The notes: generated from the sequence alone by a model not told the origin. Positions 20,984 through 32,899 are shown, counted from the stretch's first letter. The stretch: DNA of 64,000 bases from Craspedostauros australis (GCA_026770025.1 JAMXDE010000013.1:620001-684000); one strand, 5' to 3'. A program made the numbers and translations.

Positions 20984-23900
20984 GGGGCAAGCATGGCTAT
21001 GTGGGCCCAACTACAGCTGTCAGGCAAAGGAGCCACAGCTATGGGAATGGTCGAAATATGGTTTGGACAAGTGCACCGAGTGCTGCAGATACCAGGCAAT
21101 GAAGTTCCCGTTGAAGTCCGAACTTGGCTCCGCCGATGGCGGTAACTGGCCATCGTGAACGAGGCTGTCCCTGGATTTCCCTGCATGAGTACACAAATAC
21201 ATACACCTTACAGATATTACCAGAGAGCCACGAATAGTGGAGAGCAGGATAGGTGGAGGCCGTCATGATCCCCTGAGCGTGCATACATATTGACTTGATA
21301 GCCGTTCTGCCTCGTGCCCTACACGAGATAAAAGCGGGTGGCATAAAAAAGTCTACGGCGCAGGCTGGGCACACACAAATAAGCTTAATCCATGGGTTAT
21401 ATATATAGTGCAATGAAGCACAGTGACTTATCCTTTGGTATGTAAAATGTATTTTATTGAACACTTAGGTTTGTTTGTAAATACAAAGTCCTACTGAACC
21501 TGCTTTGCTCCCATGGACATGGGATGCCATGGCCATCTACTGAGCCGTTGGCATGGTGTGAAAAGAGACTGGTGGCGGCAGTGGTTTTACTTGTTGTTTC
21601 TGGTGTTGTGATGTGAGTGCTTGCAGGTTCACTGACACTGAAACAAGAAGTTGAGAGGAGAGCAGATGAACAACAGCCAGAAGCCAACAATGACTGTTCG
21701 CGACGACCAGCAGAGAGGAGGTCCAAGCACACAGGCAGGGAATAGACCTGAAGCAAGGACCAGGCTGTACAATTGAGTGGGTACATGGAGGGAAGGCAAT
21801 GTGTGCTGAATGGGACATGGACGAAGCTCAACCTGTTGGGCCATGAACGGTGGCAGAACCGAGAACAAGGCAGTGTGACAGTCTTGGTGGGGGTCAGGCT
21901 TTGGATTACACACCAACCCACAACTCTGGATCTCGACAACTGATCCACAGCCCAGATAAAGCAGCAACTTCAGCATGCCTACTGCCACTGCCCAATCCTC
22001 GACATTGTTTCGCAACAACCCGCCTCACCCACGCGAAATGTGAGTGTGTCGATAAAGGACACGACTGGACATTGGTCGAAACACGACTGAGAATTTCGAA
22101 TCCAAGTCGCCCCTCTACGTTCGCATGCCTCACGTGTTTAGTCGTAGACTAATGCGAAAAATATAAACTTTTTAACTACAAGGCCCAGAAGCTTGTAACT
22201 TAACCCATATACTATCTACAACATAATAGGATGATTAAAGTAAAAATATTAAAAATCCGCATTTGTATACTATCGTATCCTGAATGGGGTCGTATACCTT
22301 GTATACATTGCATACATTGCTAGTGGTTTGTGGCTGCCCTGAAGTGTTCGGTTGAAACCGTTTGGGAAAATTGATACTTTGTGAGCTACAGTTGTTCGAA
22401 GGGAGCATTGGATTTGTACGATCGTCCGCATGTGAATGATGTTTAAGTTTGCGAACGCGATGCGCGGACCTTTTACACCCGTCAGTTGGCCGTGTTAACC
22501 GCGCGCGGCAACTGGTTGTTGCGAGCATCTTGTGCTGTGAGTGTTCGACGCGTCTGCTCTTTGTTGTTCCTGGTGAATGAACGAAGTTGTCCTTTGGTTG
22601 TGTTGTGCTGGGAGCAAACCTCCACTTTCGCTTCGCCTGGCATGTCTGGAGCAGTCCCTTCAAAGGTGTTTGTGATGATGAGATCTATCGTCAAGCCTTG
22701 TCATAGGCGCTTCACAGAGATGATGTTGATGGGGGTCATAGTCATAGTCGTAGTTGGAACGCCGCGCTATGACAACGGCCCGCCAAGACCAAACCATCAT
22801 TCGCCGCTGTTTCCAGTTATACCTCTCACGATCCTCCTTCTCCTTTTGACGCCTATTGATATTTTTTGATCAAACGAATAGAATCGCGTGTTTCGATGCC
22901 ACGCGATACATCCCTATCGTGCTTCCACTTCCCTCACATTTTGCGCACCATGCCGATCAGCATGTCCAGAACCACGGCCGCCCCCGAGATCGGCTGGATT
23001 CGATAGCGACGATTGACCGTTGGACTTCGCACGTAAGGTTCCGCGTGATGTTTGGATGTTTGGATGTTCGGATGTTCGGATGTCGAGATGTTGAGATGTT
23101 TGGATGTTTGGTTTCCGACAGAAAGCAAGCAGTTCTGAGGCGTAGGCGTGCGGGAGATTGGAAAGAAAGAACAGATGCCCATCAAAATTTGCAACGCATC
23201 TCCAAAGCGGCCATTCGGCCCAGAAAGAATAGCCCGTCCTCGGCAGGAAGTTGATCCAGGCGCTTCATTTGTATATGTTTGGTGCCGCGAGCTGGCTCTT
23301 ACTTCCCACGACACGCCAGATGTTCATACGAAGGGTACGTAACAACTCATCACACTTCGACCATGTTCATCAACAACTATTTGCGCGCCTCACATGCCAT
23401 ACTTGTCGACCAGATTAGAGACGTGGATCAGAACGATTGTGAAGGCCTCACCATGGTATACTTGGAAAGAGGAAGCATCACTCGGTGAGATCGTAATTCT
23501 ACGGACTTCAAGGTCGTAGTAGTTCTGATGCATGCGTCGATCAAATGGCATTGCAAATATTCGATCACAATGCATTTCCTCTTGGTACCATATGTAATAC
23601 TACAAATTATACTTGAGGAGTCGCGGTAGCTGTCAGTGACGTTGACTTGTGACGCTCATGTCGCATACTTTCGAGCTTATGCATTGCTCCAATGCTTCTT
23701 GTTGAGGGTCTTGTGGTTCGCATCAATGCCATCCCGCAACCACAAGGCACGATTCATCAGTGTCACGCTGTAGCGCCAGCTATTGTCGAAGAAGGAGTGA
23801 TGGATCCGACTGAGCAAACAGACTGTGCGTGTTTCTCTTTGGGCGGATGATGACACCTCGGATGATTCTGGAAAGAATGAGTCCCTGCCAAATCGTCAGA

Positions 23901-24237
23901 TGCCGCCAGCCAGACGGAAGAAGCCTCGTGTCTTGAGCTCGAGCGTTGAATGGCGTTGTGGATGGCGCGAATTATCCAAGAACCACACAGTGTAATATAC
24001 CTATTGTTGCATATTTGACGCATCTTCCAATACACGACTAGTCTATCAACTCAGCAAAGACCTTGACATCTACTCTCTCCGTCTTTCGGTCTCTCAGCCT
24101 CTCTGGCTCACCAGACAACAAGAGGCCGAAAAACAGGGTAGTTCGTGGAGTCTATTGCATCAACGTTCATATCTTTAGTCCGCTCTGCCTCCTGCGTTGC
24201 TTGTTAATCGTATTCCGCCGCTGTCGAGGGATTACAA
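20984..24237. other. Gene-poor stretch
   Basis: I find no supported gene over about 3.2 kb. The part from 22140 to 22260 is AT-rich. Frames up to about 160 codons occur on both strands (for example minus strand 21454-21948) but have no domain or consistent bias. The only distinctive item is the GGATGTT-type repeat listed separately. Confidence 0.4.
23046..23113. repeat. Tandem heptamer-to-octamer repeat (TTGGATGT / TCGGATGT)
   Basis: About eight head-to-tail copies of a GGATGTT-like word, some drifted to GAGATGTT. It is a simple minisatellite without coding role. Confidence 0.75.
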
Positions 24238-25534
24238 TCAGTCAAAGTTCGCCTCAAAGTCTTCCAACTCTGGAAACCCAACTGCTTCGCGGACGTCTGC
24301 AAAGCTGGCAATGTTGCATGTGTCGAGGCTTGCGGGATGACCCTCGTTTTCGCAGCCCGCCATTGTACGGATTGTCGAGCTCAGTTCCATCAAGGCCTTC
24401 ACAGTCGCTTGGAGCGCCGTCACGCCATGCAACGCGATGTCATAGCCAAGATCCCGAATCTCCTCACTGGAATACATCGATCTGTCTCCAGCTTCTTGCT
24501 GAACCTGAGCGATCATCGTCACCGTTGTCTTGTCGGCCAGCGATTGCTGCAGGTCTTTGTACTCTTGTTTGGACTGCAGTGCCTCCGCGTACACAATATC
24601 TGTGCACAAAGCGCACCACATGAATAGAAGAGCAGAGAAGTAAAACAAAGAAAGTTGCCATCAGGAGGGGCGTTGAGCATGTATCATACATCTACATGTG
24701 CCTGTGCCTGTGCTGGTGTATCACCGCACAGTCTGCCACACGTGGATAGAAAATCGTGATACCAAGAAACCGAATGGAGTTGCGTGCAACAATCAATTCT
24801 GTTGCAGGGGATTGGCGTTTTGGCGACAGCCATACAAACCTACCTGCGCCCATCTCTTCAAACGCTTGGCATCGATGGATTGCTTCATCGACCCCCAATG
24901 CCCTTCGGCAGTCTGTCCGCGCAATCAGGAGTATCCTGTTTCCGTCCTTCTCCCACGCCTCCGTCTTCGCATGGAGGGCCACCTTGATACGCTTGATGGC
25001 ATCCTCGCGAGGTAGAACATTGACGGATGCCCCAGCTACATACGTGCACCGTTTGGGAAAGATCTGATCCTCGATCGACACAGCCGCTGCGCCGATAGAT
25101 GCCAAGCTTCGAATTGTATGTCGCACGTTCGATGCACCGCCGTACCCCGTATCTCCGTCAACCAGAATGGGGATACCCTCGGTGCATTGGATGCAGCTGC
25201 GTGCCGCGTCCTGCATTTCGGTCAGTGTTATGATCCCAGCATCCGGCATGCCCAACCGGCTTGCGGAAACGCCGAATCCGCTGACGAAGAGCGCCTTGGC
25301 GTTGCCCTGCTGTTGCAGGATCTTGGAGGACAGCGCATCGTATACTCCAGGCACCAGCAATACCCGATGTTGGGCTCGTACTTCGTCGATGATGGAAAGC
25401 AGTTTAGCTGCAGAAGATCCGCCGTTGGTGGATGACAACGCAACCACGGTGGTCGGGATCATCACAACAATGGAGAAAATGAGGAAGACGACGACGACGA
25501 AGGGGAGGAGGCTGATTGGATGGAATCGCATCAT
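24238..25534 (-). CDS. Isocitrate lyase / PEP mutase superfamily enzyme with one intron and a secretory leader
   Basis: Two minus-strand exons, 25534-24844 and 24599-24238, join to 350 residues. The intron (24600-24843, 244 bp) has donor GTAGGT and acceptor TGCACAG, and joining restores the family motif E-E-M-G-A-D-I-V-Y-A-E-A. The alpha/beta-barrel landmarks are present: V-P-G-V-Y-D-A-L near 61-68, V-D-G-D-T-G-Y-G-G near 125-133, the catalytic loop P-K-R-C at about 160-163, and I-A-R-T-D near 204-208. The K-R-C cysteine is the general acid/base of methylisocitrate and isocitrate lyases; true PEP mutases differ in this loop. After the Cys the sequence is T-Y, not the G-H usual in lyases, so the substrate is uncertain (2-methylisocitrate, oxaloacetate or a phosphonate). 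Residues 1-32 are strongly hydrophobic and suit a signal peptide; plastid or secretory targeting is inferred. A start at 25684 is possible but looks like leader. Confidence 0.8.
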
Positions 25535-26296
25535 GATCGTCGGAATCAATGAGAAATGATATCCCTCTCCCTCTCTCTGTCTCGCTTTGCCCACACTGGC
25601 TATGCTGACTTGAGAAGTGCGACAGGTGGCATGCGTTGCGTTGTGTATGTTGTTATATGTTCTATTGCATTTGTTGGCAGCCAAGAAGCAGCTCTCGTAG
25701 ATTTGACCCGAGGCAGAGGTGGTCTGATTCGTCGTCGTCGTCGTCGTCGCCGCCGCCGTTGTTGATGCTGCTGTGGCTGTCGTATTTGTTCTTGATGTTG
25801 TTGTGAAGGTACGCGCGGCTACAAACGGGCGTTTGATTGGACAAAAAGGTATCTTTCACATCACAATCTGGCTCTCATCAAAGGCACAGAAACTGCCTTT
25901 CCCAAAGCACGTCATCACAATCGCCACACGGATCCAAACGCAAATCCAACTCCGCCCTGCAAATCCAAACACAAATGGAAATGCAAAATGCAGGATACCC
26001 TCCTCGCTGTGCAGATCACAAATGAGATCCGCCACTTGCATTGACACACGACGAGCACTTCCAACCACCAAGAGCCAACACGCAAATATACCATCAGTGC
26101 GGCATGGTACCATACCATAGTGTGAGCATGATTTGACGGCGGAACGCTGTGCGGTGCTGTTCTGCGACTGCCGCAGCACCTGGCACTATACGTACTCGTA
26201 CCATGCCATCTGGGTCACCTGACGCTTGAAACGAAATTCCAACCCCAATAATCGCTGCAGCACCCTGGAATAACACCACGATATGTACTACATATG
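25535..26296. other. Intergenic region with a CGT/CGC trinucleotide run
   Basis: A run of CGT and CGC triplets lies at about 25730-25760, interrupted once. The rest, including a CAAATCC-rich part at 25925-25985, holds no recognisable gene. It separates the 5' end of the lyase-family gene from the 3' end of the repeat-protein gene, so it should contain the lyase promoter. Confidence 0.45.
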
Positions 26297-28783
26297 TTAC
26301 AATGTCATGCAGGCGTCCGCGTTGTCGACCGGGCAGTTCATGTTGTCGGCGACAATGAACGTCTCACCGGTCGTACAAAAGGCACCAGCTGCGCAGTTGG
26401 CACAGCCCGAAGGGCAGACATTGTTGCCGAGCTCAAGATCCACGAAGAAATCGTCCGAGAAGCCAAGGTCGTTGCAAGCATCTACGCTTGTGCATGTGTA
26501 GTCGCCAACGACGACGCTTCCCGTGGTCTTGGTCGTGTCGCCTGAATGCATGAGGTAACACGCTCTGTCGGCATCGCAGGATTGCTGCCCGATGTAGACC
26601 GTGTCGTATGGTGTGGGTTGACCTGGGAAGCGGTAGGCCAAGTACTCGCAGGAGCTCAAGCCAGTGCAAGATTGCTCCAAGACATCAAAGGACCCCAGCT
26701 GATTGGTACCTGCATTGAAACAGGAGTTATCCCCTGTGCACGACCCTGGAGATATGATGGTCGTCGTGGTTGCAACGGAGTGAAGGTTCTGGCAGCTGGC
26801 CGAACCGATGCAGCTGCCCTGCATGATGATTGCCTCGCCTCCGAGGTTGTTGCAGGCATTTGCTCCGTTGCAAGAGGTATCCGCAATGACATTGATGCCG
26901 GTCCAAACGCAATCGGTTGGATTCGCGCAGCACGCAGCACCATCTGCGGCGCACTGGGCAGTCACTTCCGCGCCGGTTCCTGTGTAGAACGTACCGGTGT
27001 GCGCACCGGCTGCTACGAAGTTGCGGAGCAGCCCGGTGTTGATGAATATCTCGTTAAACGTGGTTGCTCCATCCGTCTGGCAAGCGAAGAAGTTTTGCAG
27101 ACCCACTTGAGCCGAGGTTGCGGCAACGAGACTGTCACAACCCGCATCTCCGCCGCAGTTGATGCCGCTGAAGAATGCGGTTCTTCCGCAAAGCTCGGTG
27201 GGAGCGGATGTCGGATCTTCGGATGGCGCGGTGCTCGGTATGGTGCTCGGAATCTCAGAGGGACTCACGCTTGGTATGGCGCTAGGTTGAGGACCAGAAA
27301 TCGTTGGCACCGAGCTGATGGATGGAACTGCCGAGGGGGACAGGCTCGGCGTTGAACTTGGGCTGGCCGATGGCATGGTGCTAGGGCTTGAGCTTGGGGA
27401 GCTGCTGGGGGTACCACTTGGGATGGCGCTCGGTGATGCGCTGGGGGTACCACTTGGGCTTCCAGATGGATCGGCAGAGGGAACCGAGCTCGCTTGCACA
27501 CCACCCGTCGTTGGCACCATGCTGATGGATGGAACGGAGGATGGAGACGCACTTGCCAATGCTGTAGGGGCCCCAGTTGGGATGGCGCTCGGTGATGCGC
27601 TGGGGGTACCACTTGGGCTTCCAGATGGATCGGCAGAGGGAACCGAGGTCGCTTGCGCACCACCCGTCGTTGGCACCATGCTAATGGATGGAACGGAGGA
27701 TGGAGACGCACTTGCTATTGCTGTAGGGTCTTCAGTTGGGATGGCGCTGGGCGATGCGCTGGGGGTCCCGGACGGTGATTGGGTCGGTGCCTGCGTCGGA
27801 TTCATGGATGGCGATGCGCTTGGCAGCGCGCTTGGGCTGGCGCTGGGCGATGCGCTTGGGATGTTCGACGGAGAAGTCGATGGTCGCAGGGAGGAAGTCG
27901 GATCGTTGGATGGGGCTGCGGACTCTGTCGGTGCTATCGAAATGGATGGAGCCAACGTCGTTGGCTGTCCGCTAGGCACGGCACTCTCAAGTACAGACGG
28001 CGTTTGAGTGGGAGCCGAAGTTGGCGTTGAAGCTAGCGTTGCGGTAGGCGTCGAGGTTGGCGCCATGTTCATATCCATGCCCTTGAGGCTCTTTGGAGAC
28101 TTCGTGCTCTTTAGAGATTTCTCGCTCTTGCTTGATTTGGAAGTCTCAGGATCCAGGAGTGCCCCGTTCAGGCCCTTTGGCCCCTTCGGCACCTTCGGCG
28201 ATTTGATACTCTTGCTGGTTTTTACAGAACTTGTTCCCATCCCTTCAGAGGCCATGGCAACAGAACCGACACCCCCAACGACGATCGCGTTGGATTCTGT
28301 TGTCGTCGTGCCAATCGCATTTGAATTGACTCCGCTCGATTTGACGTCCTTGCTGATCTTGCTCTTCTTGCTGCTCTGAGGCTCATCCTTTCTTTGGATT
28401 GGTATGGTGACCGGATCGGGCGAGTCAGCGGAAGCGGGATCTTCCGACTTGGATGACTTGGAGCTGTCTGTGTTCGACTTTGAAGCTGTCGACTTGTCAT
28501 TGCTCTTGCTTTCGTCTGACTTGGCGAATCTTCGCCCACTGTGCCGTGTCGGTTCGGCAACGTGCAGCTGCCTCTTCTTGCGGTCGCCGGCAGAGAAGAG
28601 TTGGCGCATCCTGTTTGATTTTTCATAGTTTTCGATTCTACTGCTTCTGCTGTTGCTGGTGATGTGCCCGAATGCATCAATGGTGAACTCATCATCGAGA
28701 GCCTGGGTCGTCGTGGCGAGGTGAGCCACAAGAACGGCGTTGAGGACCCTGGCCCCTGTGCGAGAATTGGCGGACGTCTTCAT
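26297..28783 (-). CDS. Secreted Pro/Ser/Ala-repeat protein with Cys-rich C-terminal domain
   Basis: An 828-residue single-exon ORF. Residues 1-28 form a signal peptide ending T-T-T-Q-A. Residues about 70-240 are Ser/Lys/Asp-rich (S-K-S-S-K-S-E repeats). About 250-530 is a low-complexity region built on P-S-A-S-P-S and P-S-G-T-P-S words, partly as 53-residue tandem units. The last 300 residues carry about a dozen short Cys motifs of the form C-x-G-x-x-x-C-x-N-L/A, spaced 25-35 residues apart, which would form disulfides. No C-terminal membrane anchor is seen. Diatoms have many such modular secreted proteins at the cell surface or in extracellular mucilage; a wall, adhesion or frustule-associated role is inferred from composition. 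I do not know a named homologue. Confidence 0.8.
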   Translation of the reverse strand: MKTSANSRTGARVLNAVLVAHLATTTQALDDEFTIDAFGHITSNSRSSRIENYEKSNRMRQLFSAGDRKKRQLHVAEPTRHSGRRFAKSDESKSNDKSTASKSNTDSSKSSKSEDPASADSPDPVTIPIQRKDEPQSSKKSKISKDVKSSGVNSNAIGTTTTESNAIVVGGVGSVAMASEGMGTSSVKTSKSIKSPKVPKGPKGLNGALLDPETSKSSKSEKSLKSTKSPKSLKGMDMNMAPTSTPTATLASTPTSAPTQTPSVLESAVPSGQPTTLAPSISIAPTESAAPSNDPTSSLRPSTSPSNIPSASPSASPSALPSASPSMNPTQAPTQSPSGTPSASPSAIPTEDPTAIASASPSSVPSISMVPTTGGAQATSVPSADPSGSPSGTPSASPSAIPTGAPTALASASPSSVPSISMVPTTGGVQASSVPSADPSGSPSGTPSASPSAIPSGTPSSSPSSSPSTMPSASPSSTPSLSPSAVPSISSVPTISGPQPSAIPSVSPSEIPSTIPSTAPSEDPTSAPTELCGRTAFFSGINCGGDAGCDSLVAATSAQVGLQNFFACQTDGATTFNEIFINTGLLRNFVAAGAHTGTFYTGTGAEVTAQCAADGAACCANPTDCVWTGINVIADTSCNGANACNNLGGEAIIMQGSCIGSASCQNLHSVATTTTIISPGSCTGDNSCFNAGTNQLGSFDVLEQSCTGLSSCEYLAYRFPGQPTPYDTVYIGQQSCDADRACYLMHSGDTTKTTGSVVVGDYTCTSVDACNDLGFSDDFFVDLELGNNVCPSGCANCAAGAFCTTGETFIVADNMNCPVDNADACMTL
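27419..27736 (-). repeat. 159-bp coding tandem repeat (53 codons), two full units plus partial copies
   Basis: The TGGGATGGCGCT word at 27419 recurs at 27578 and 27737, each 159 bp apart. The first two units differ at only a handful of bases. Because 159 is divisible by three, copy-number change keeps the frame of the secreted repeat protein. The low divergence points to recent duplication or ongoing homogenisation. Confidence 0.85.
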
Positions 28784-29357
28784 GGCGGGCGATGGTGCAA
28801 GCGACAGTGGTTATGATTGTGCTTGTGATTGTGCTTGTGATTGTGATTATGAATGTGATTGTGAAAGGCGACGCAAAATATGAAAGTGATGATGCTGTCG
28901 GTGGTGATTTACATACGAGTACGAAGATAATCGATGTGACGCTGTGTGGGGCATCGCGTCTTGCGCTGCGGATGGGCGTGTGACTTTGTGACCTCAGAAA
29001 GAGGTGGAGGTGCGCAGTGGAGACAAGAACATGATTTCGATTCAACGGCCTTGTTTTTGTGTTGTGAAATGCACCTCACAATTTGGTTGGTTCGTGTCGC
29101 ATGTGACGTCGCATTGGACTGGTTTGCACAAAAATGGTGGTGCCTTCGTGTTGTTCTCGTGTCCGTCCGGGAACTTGCACGATTGATCGCGAGCTGGCAG
29201 AGCACAACCCAACGCACGAACCTCCCACAAAATCTGCGGAGCAACGACAACTCCGACCAACACGACAACGAGTTGAACAGCTGCAACCAAACCTCCTCCT
29301 CCATCCAGATTCCATTTCTCTTCCGAGAGCTAGAGAGAGAGAAGATGTGGTCACAAG
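28784..29357. other. Upstream region of the secreted repeat protein, up to the transposon end
   Basis: It includes a TGTGATTGTGCT-type simple repeat at about 28812-28860, next to the start of the repeat-protein gene, then unremarkable sequence up to the transposon's left end. A GA run lies at about 29329-29345. No gene is supported. Confidence 0.45.
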
Positions 29358-29400
29358 GGAGTTGTCGGAAAAGGAGAAAATCCAACTTTATCTGTCGGAA
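29358..29400 (+). repeat. Left terminal inverted repeat of the DNA transposon
   Basis: It starts GGAGTTGTCGGAAAA and matches the reverse complement of 35361-35403 at most positions. The flank AAG at 29355-29357 is repeated at 35404-35406. Confidence 0.8.
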
Positions 29401-29610
29401 TCGGCAAGACTAAAACGCAACAAAGAAGCTGAACAGTTTCTTGCACCCATCGTGCTGTTTTGCTACTACTGAATTATCGCTAATGAGGTACTTGATCAGC
29501 CCTCTCCTTGTTTGTTTCTGTTTCTGTTGTTTTCTCGTTGGTGGCACCATCTCTTCCAGGGAGAATGCAAAGCTCTCTGCGTTGTGGTTTGGGATGGTTG
29601 CTCCTCTCTT

Positions 29611-29712
29611 TGTGTTGTTGTTGTCGTGCTTCCTGTGTTGTTGTTGTTGTGCTTCCTGTGTTGCTGTTGTCGTGCTTTCTGTGATGTTGTTGCTGTTGTC
29701 GTGCTCTCTTGT
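29611..29712. repeat. Imperfect TTGTTG/GTGCTTCCTGTG tandem repeat
   Basis: Units of about 30 bp with GTT runs and a GTGCTTYCTGTG word follow each other three times. It lies just downstream of the minus-strand transposon gene, inside the transposon. Confidence 0.5.
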
Positions 29713-29748
29713 GTTGACGCACCCAGGCTGGTGCGGTGTGCTCTCATT

Positions 29749-31847
29749 TTATGCGTGCTCTGTTCGCCCATCTGTGGACACCACGCTGCCACTCAATTCG
29801 CCAGTTCCACTGCCGCCTGCACCCAAATCGCCCACGCGGCTGCGGATCACTTCATCGCGGCGTGGGGCATCTTCATCGTTGCGGGGGTGCACACTTCCAG
29901 TCAGGCCCACCATCTCCATCTCGATGGTGTGCGTGGCAACACTCTCCTGGCTGCTGGATTGGGAGGAACTGACAGCGGCATCGGGGATGCTCCCACTGGG
30001 AGACCGCAGGCCAAGATTGGCAGCTGCCATGGCCTCCAAGTTCCGAGCCGTGCGCAGCTGCTCCTCAAGCACCGCCATGCGCGAGTTGGCGCGAAACTCA
30101 CGCGCAGCAACTTCGTTGCGCATTTGCGCAAACTTCGCCGTCGCTTCGCGCTCCAACTGCGCCTTCGCTTGGGCGTCCATGTGAGAGCGCTCTTTTGCTT
30201 GACGCAGGAGAGCCTCACATTCGGCGCGGGTCTTCCGGGCTTCCTCTTGGGCCTGTGCGATGCGTGCTGCGGCCTCGCGTTCCATCTGCTGCCGCATGGC
30301 GTCCACCTGCCCAGCGAAGTGGTTGGTAGCAGGAGGAGTCGCGAAGGCGCCATGATTGGGAGTCGGAGAGCCAAATGGAGCAGGCTGAGGACCACCGGCT
30401 GTACCACCATGAGGCCGAGGTGGCATTGGGCCACCAAATGGATGGGCAAAGCCTGCTGCTGGCACAGTTGCAGGCTTTGGAGGCATGGCTGAAGAGAAGG
30501 CACGGACAGATCCGTCCAGCCCCTTGACGCCGCGACGACCGACTGTCCCAAACTGCAGCTGGTTGTGATGCTCCTGGAAGAAACAGAATGTGACCAAAGA
30601 GGTCGTGCCGAGGTAGTTCTCAACTACCTCGAAGTTGGTGTCTTCGAGCTCCTTCGTCAAGACGTTGCGGAAGAGGCTGTCAATCTTGCGGGGGAGGTTG
30701 AAGTGGCAGGTGACTACGAGCTCTCCTGCTTCGTCAGTGACCTTGCGAGCGAGGTCCTGGAAGTAGTTCTTGGCAGCAGCAAGGCTGGTTGAGAAGCCTG
30801 CATTGTAACCATAAACGCCATAGATGCATTCAGCTGTAAAATACATCCGTGGTACCTTGTATGTGAGCTTGAGCGTCCATCCTTCATCTTCTGTGCTGAG
30901 TGTCACTGATTCTGGATCAACTTTCGGGTCAAGGACCACAAACACGTGAATCCCCTCGCGATAGCGACCATGTCCACTGGCGGCTGTGAGCGGATCGAAG
31001 GCACGCTCTGTGAATGAACCCATCTTCACCATGTCTAGAGCGGGGCTCATGGCGCGATCAACAGTTCTCAACCCCAACGATCCCATGGCATCCACAATGC
31101 CCTTCTCGTTGTTCGTTGCTTCGCGCTTTGTTGTTGTGGTTGGTGCTGGTGCTGGCGGCTTCACATCTCGGACAGGGGGTCCATGAGAGCCTTGTACTCC
31201 ACGACGAGGCATAATGAATGGCGGGGTAGCCTGAGACAGATCGTCGTCGACGAATCCTGAGTCGAGGTCCAGGCTGTCTGAAGATACAGCAGAGCCGTCG
31301 CGATGAGGAGGACGAGTAGGAAGGTAGCTCTCGTCGTCGTCCGAAGAAGAACTGCGGTCCACACTATCAGCAGGAGACTTGTTGGCATCGGCACCTTCTG
31401 CTGGTCTGTAGTTGATGCGAATATTGAATTGCTTTCGCAACTCAGAGAGGCGTTCTGTCGACTCCAGACCGCAAACCTTTCGGAGAGCAGATCCAAATCC
31501 TGGACATGGCAAGACAAAGCAGATGTTCGTGAGTACAGAGTTCATGATCAGCATTCATCGCAGCCAGTGATCTCAATGCACTCAGCAGCAAGCACAATGC
31601 AATGGAACGCACCTTTGCCAGTCTCGAGGAACTTGAGCAGACGTTTCCAACAGTTCAGGTAGTTCTTCTTCGTGTTCTTCTCGGAGTAGAGGCTGTGCCA
31701 CTCGACGTGTGACCCCCAAAAGTTGGAGAAGCCTTCCTTGGTCGGTTGAAAACGAGGAGGATCAGCGATGAACCCTTTGATGATGTACGCTGCGTGATCG
31801 CCGGATGATGACCACCTTTGAGCTTGAACAACTTTGTTTTGTGCCAT
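29749..31847 (-). CDS. Second gene of the DNA transposon, 661 aa, putative DNA-binding partner of the transposase
   Basis: Two exons, 31847-31613 and 31499-29749, join across a 113-bp intron with donor GTGCGT and acceptor TGTCCAG. The start ATG at 31847 has a favourable context (AAG before, G after). The N-terminal 80 residues are basic and Trp/Tyr-rich (W-S-S-S-G, N-F-W-G-S-H-V-E-W, N-Y-L-N-C-W-K-R-L-L), spaced like a small helical DNA-binding domain, though I cannot assign it firmly to Myb/SANT. A Ser/Asp-rich and Pro-rich linker follows, then a globular stretch with H-V-F-V-V-L-D-P and G-Y-N-A-G at about 275-390, and an Ala/Glu/Arg coiled coil at about 490-580. It is divergent from the transposase and lies inside the inverted ends, so a role in binding transposon ends or in nuclear import of the transposase is inferred from how other Harbinger elements work. 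Confidence 0.6.
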
Positions 31848-32863
31848 CTTGGAAGTGATCTGAATTGTGGGCTTGTGGTAAGCACCATCAATGCAGCAGA
31901 TGCTACGGGCATGGCAGCACACACAACTTGATCAACACGGAGCATGGCATCACACAATTGATCGATCGACTGGCGAATCAATTCAAACAACCGAGGTAGG
32001 AGCAACGTAAGAACCTACTGGAAGCGCTGCAGACTGTCGCATCCATCATTGCCTCTTTCAAGCAGCGAAACACACAGAATAGAACAAGCTGCCTCGTACA
32101 TGACGACATGAGCTGCCAAGTTCCTCTTTGATTCAGCGTTGGCTTCACTCGTGGCTTCCATTTGCCTTCCGTGGGAGCACAGTCGGATTGGGTGAGCGTG
32201 GTGGCATTTGGGGGGCAAATTCAACTTCATGTGGATGAGTCCGCCAACTCTCAATGATTTCCTCATGTCTCGATAGTTCTGCATTTCCACTCCGACAACA
32301 AAAAAATAGGAACCGACGGAAGCGTTTTTCGCGGGGCAAGTACCGTGAATTCTCCGACAAAAGCGTGTCTCAATTCCCACGCATGAGCCAGTATCAATTC
32401 ACGTAGAAATCAGATTTAGGTTCAGTCGGAGTTACGACTGCTCCGGATCTCATTCCGACGGTTTCTAAAGCGTTATTTTTTACGGATATTCTAGTCTTGT
32501 CGGAGAAAAACTGCGAAAAACATAGTTCACGTCGGACACATAAAGCCTACTTGTCGGATGTGTTTTTGGGGCATTCGTGCAAAATGGGTTCTCGTCGTAC
32601 TATCACGATCGTGTGATCCCGGAATTAATCATGCCAATGGCACGTTGATCTCATGATGAGACAATTGGGGTCGTGGGCGTGCGTTGATGGGTTCAACGGC
32701 TCTCCAACCTGATGCTGACGCGCACAACGGGCCCGAGCGTGTTGACCTGGCCACCCACACGAACATGATTCGAATCCAGCGCCACATCCCTCACGACAAA
32801 AATCGCCTCTGCGATTCCGAGATTGCCACAGGAAGAAATCCAATGACGTGAAATCGTTGCACG

Positions 32864-32899
<36 letters not shown>

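Noticed and set aside
23046-23113. Direct repeats as a CRISPR-like array
   Set aside because: The units are head to tail without spacers, so it is a simple minisatellite in a eukaryotic genome.
32640-32800. GATTCGAATCC near 32768 as a tRNA T-arm
   Set aside because: No matching acceptor stem, D-arm or anticodon arm could be formed around it. No tRNA was found anywhere in the window.
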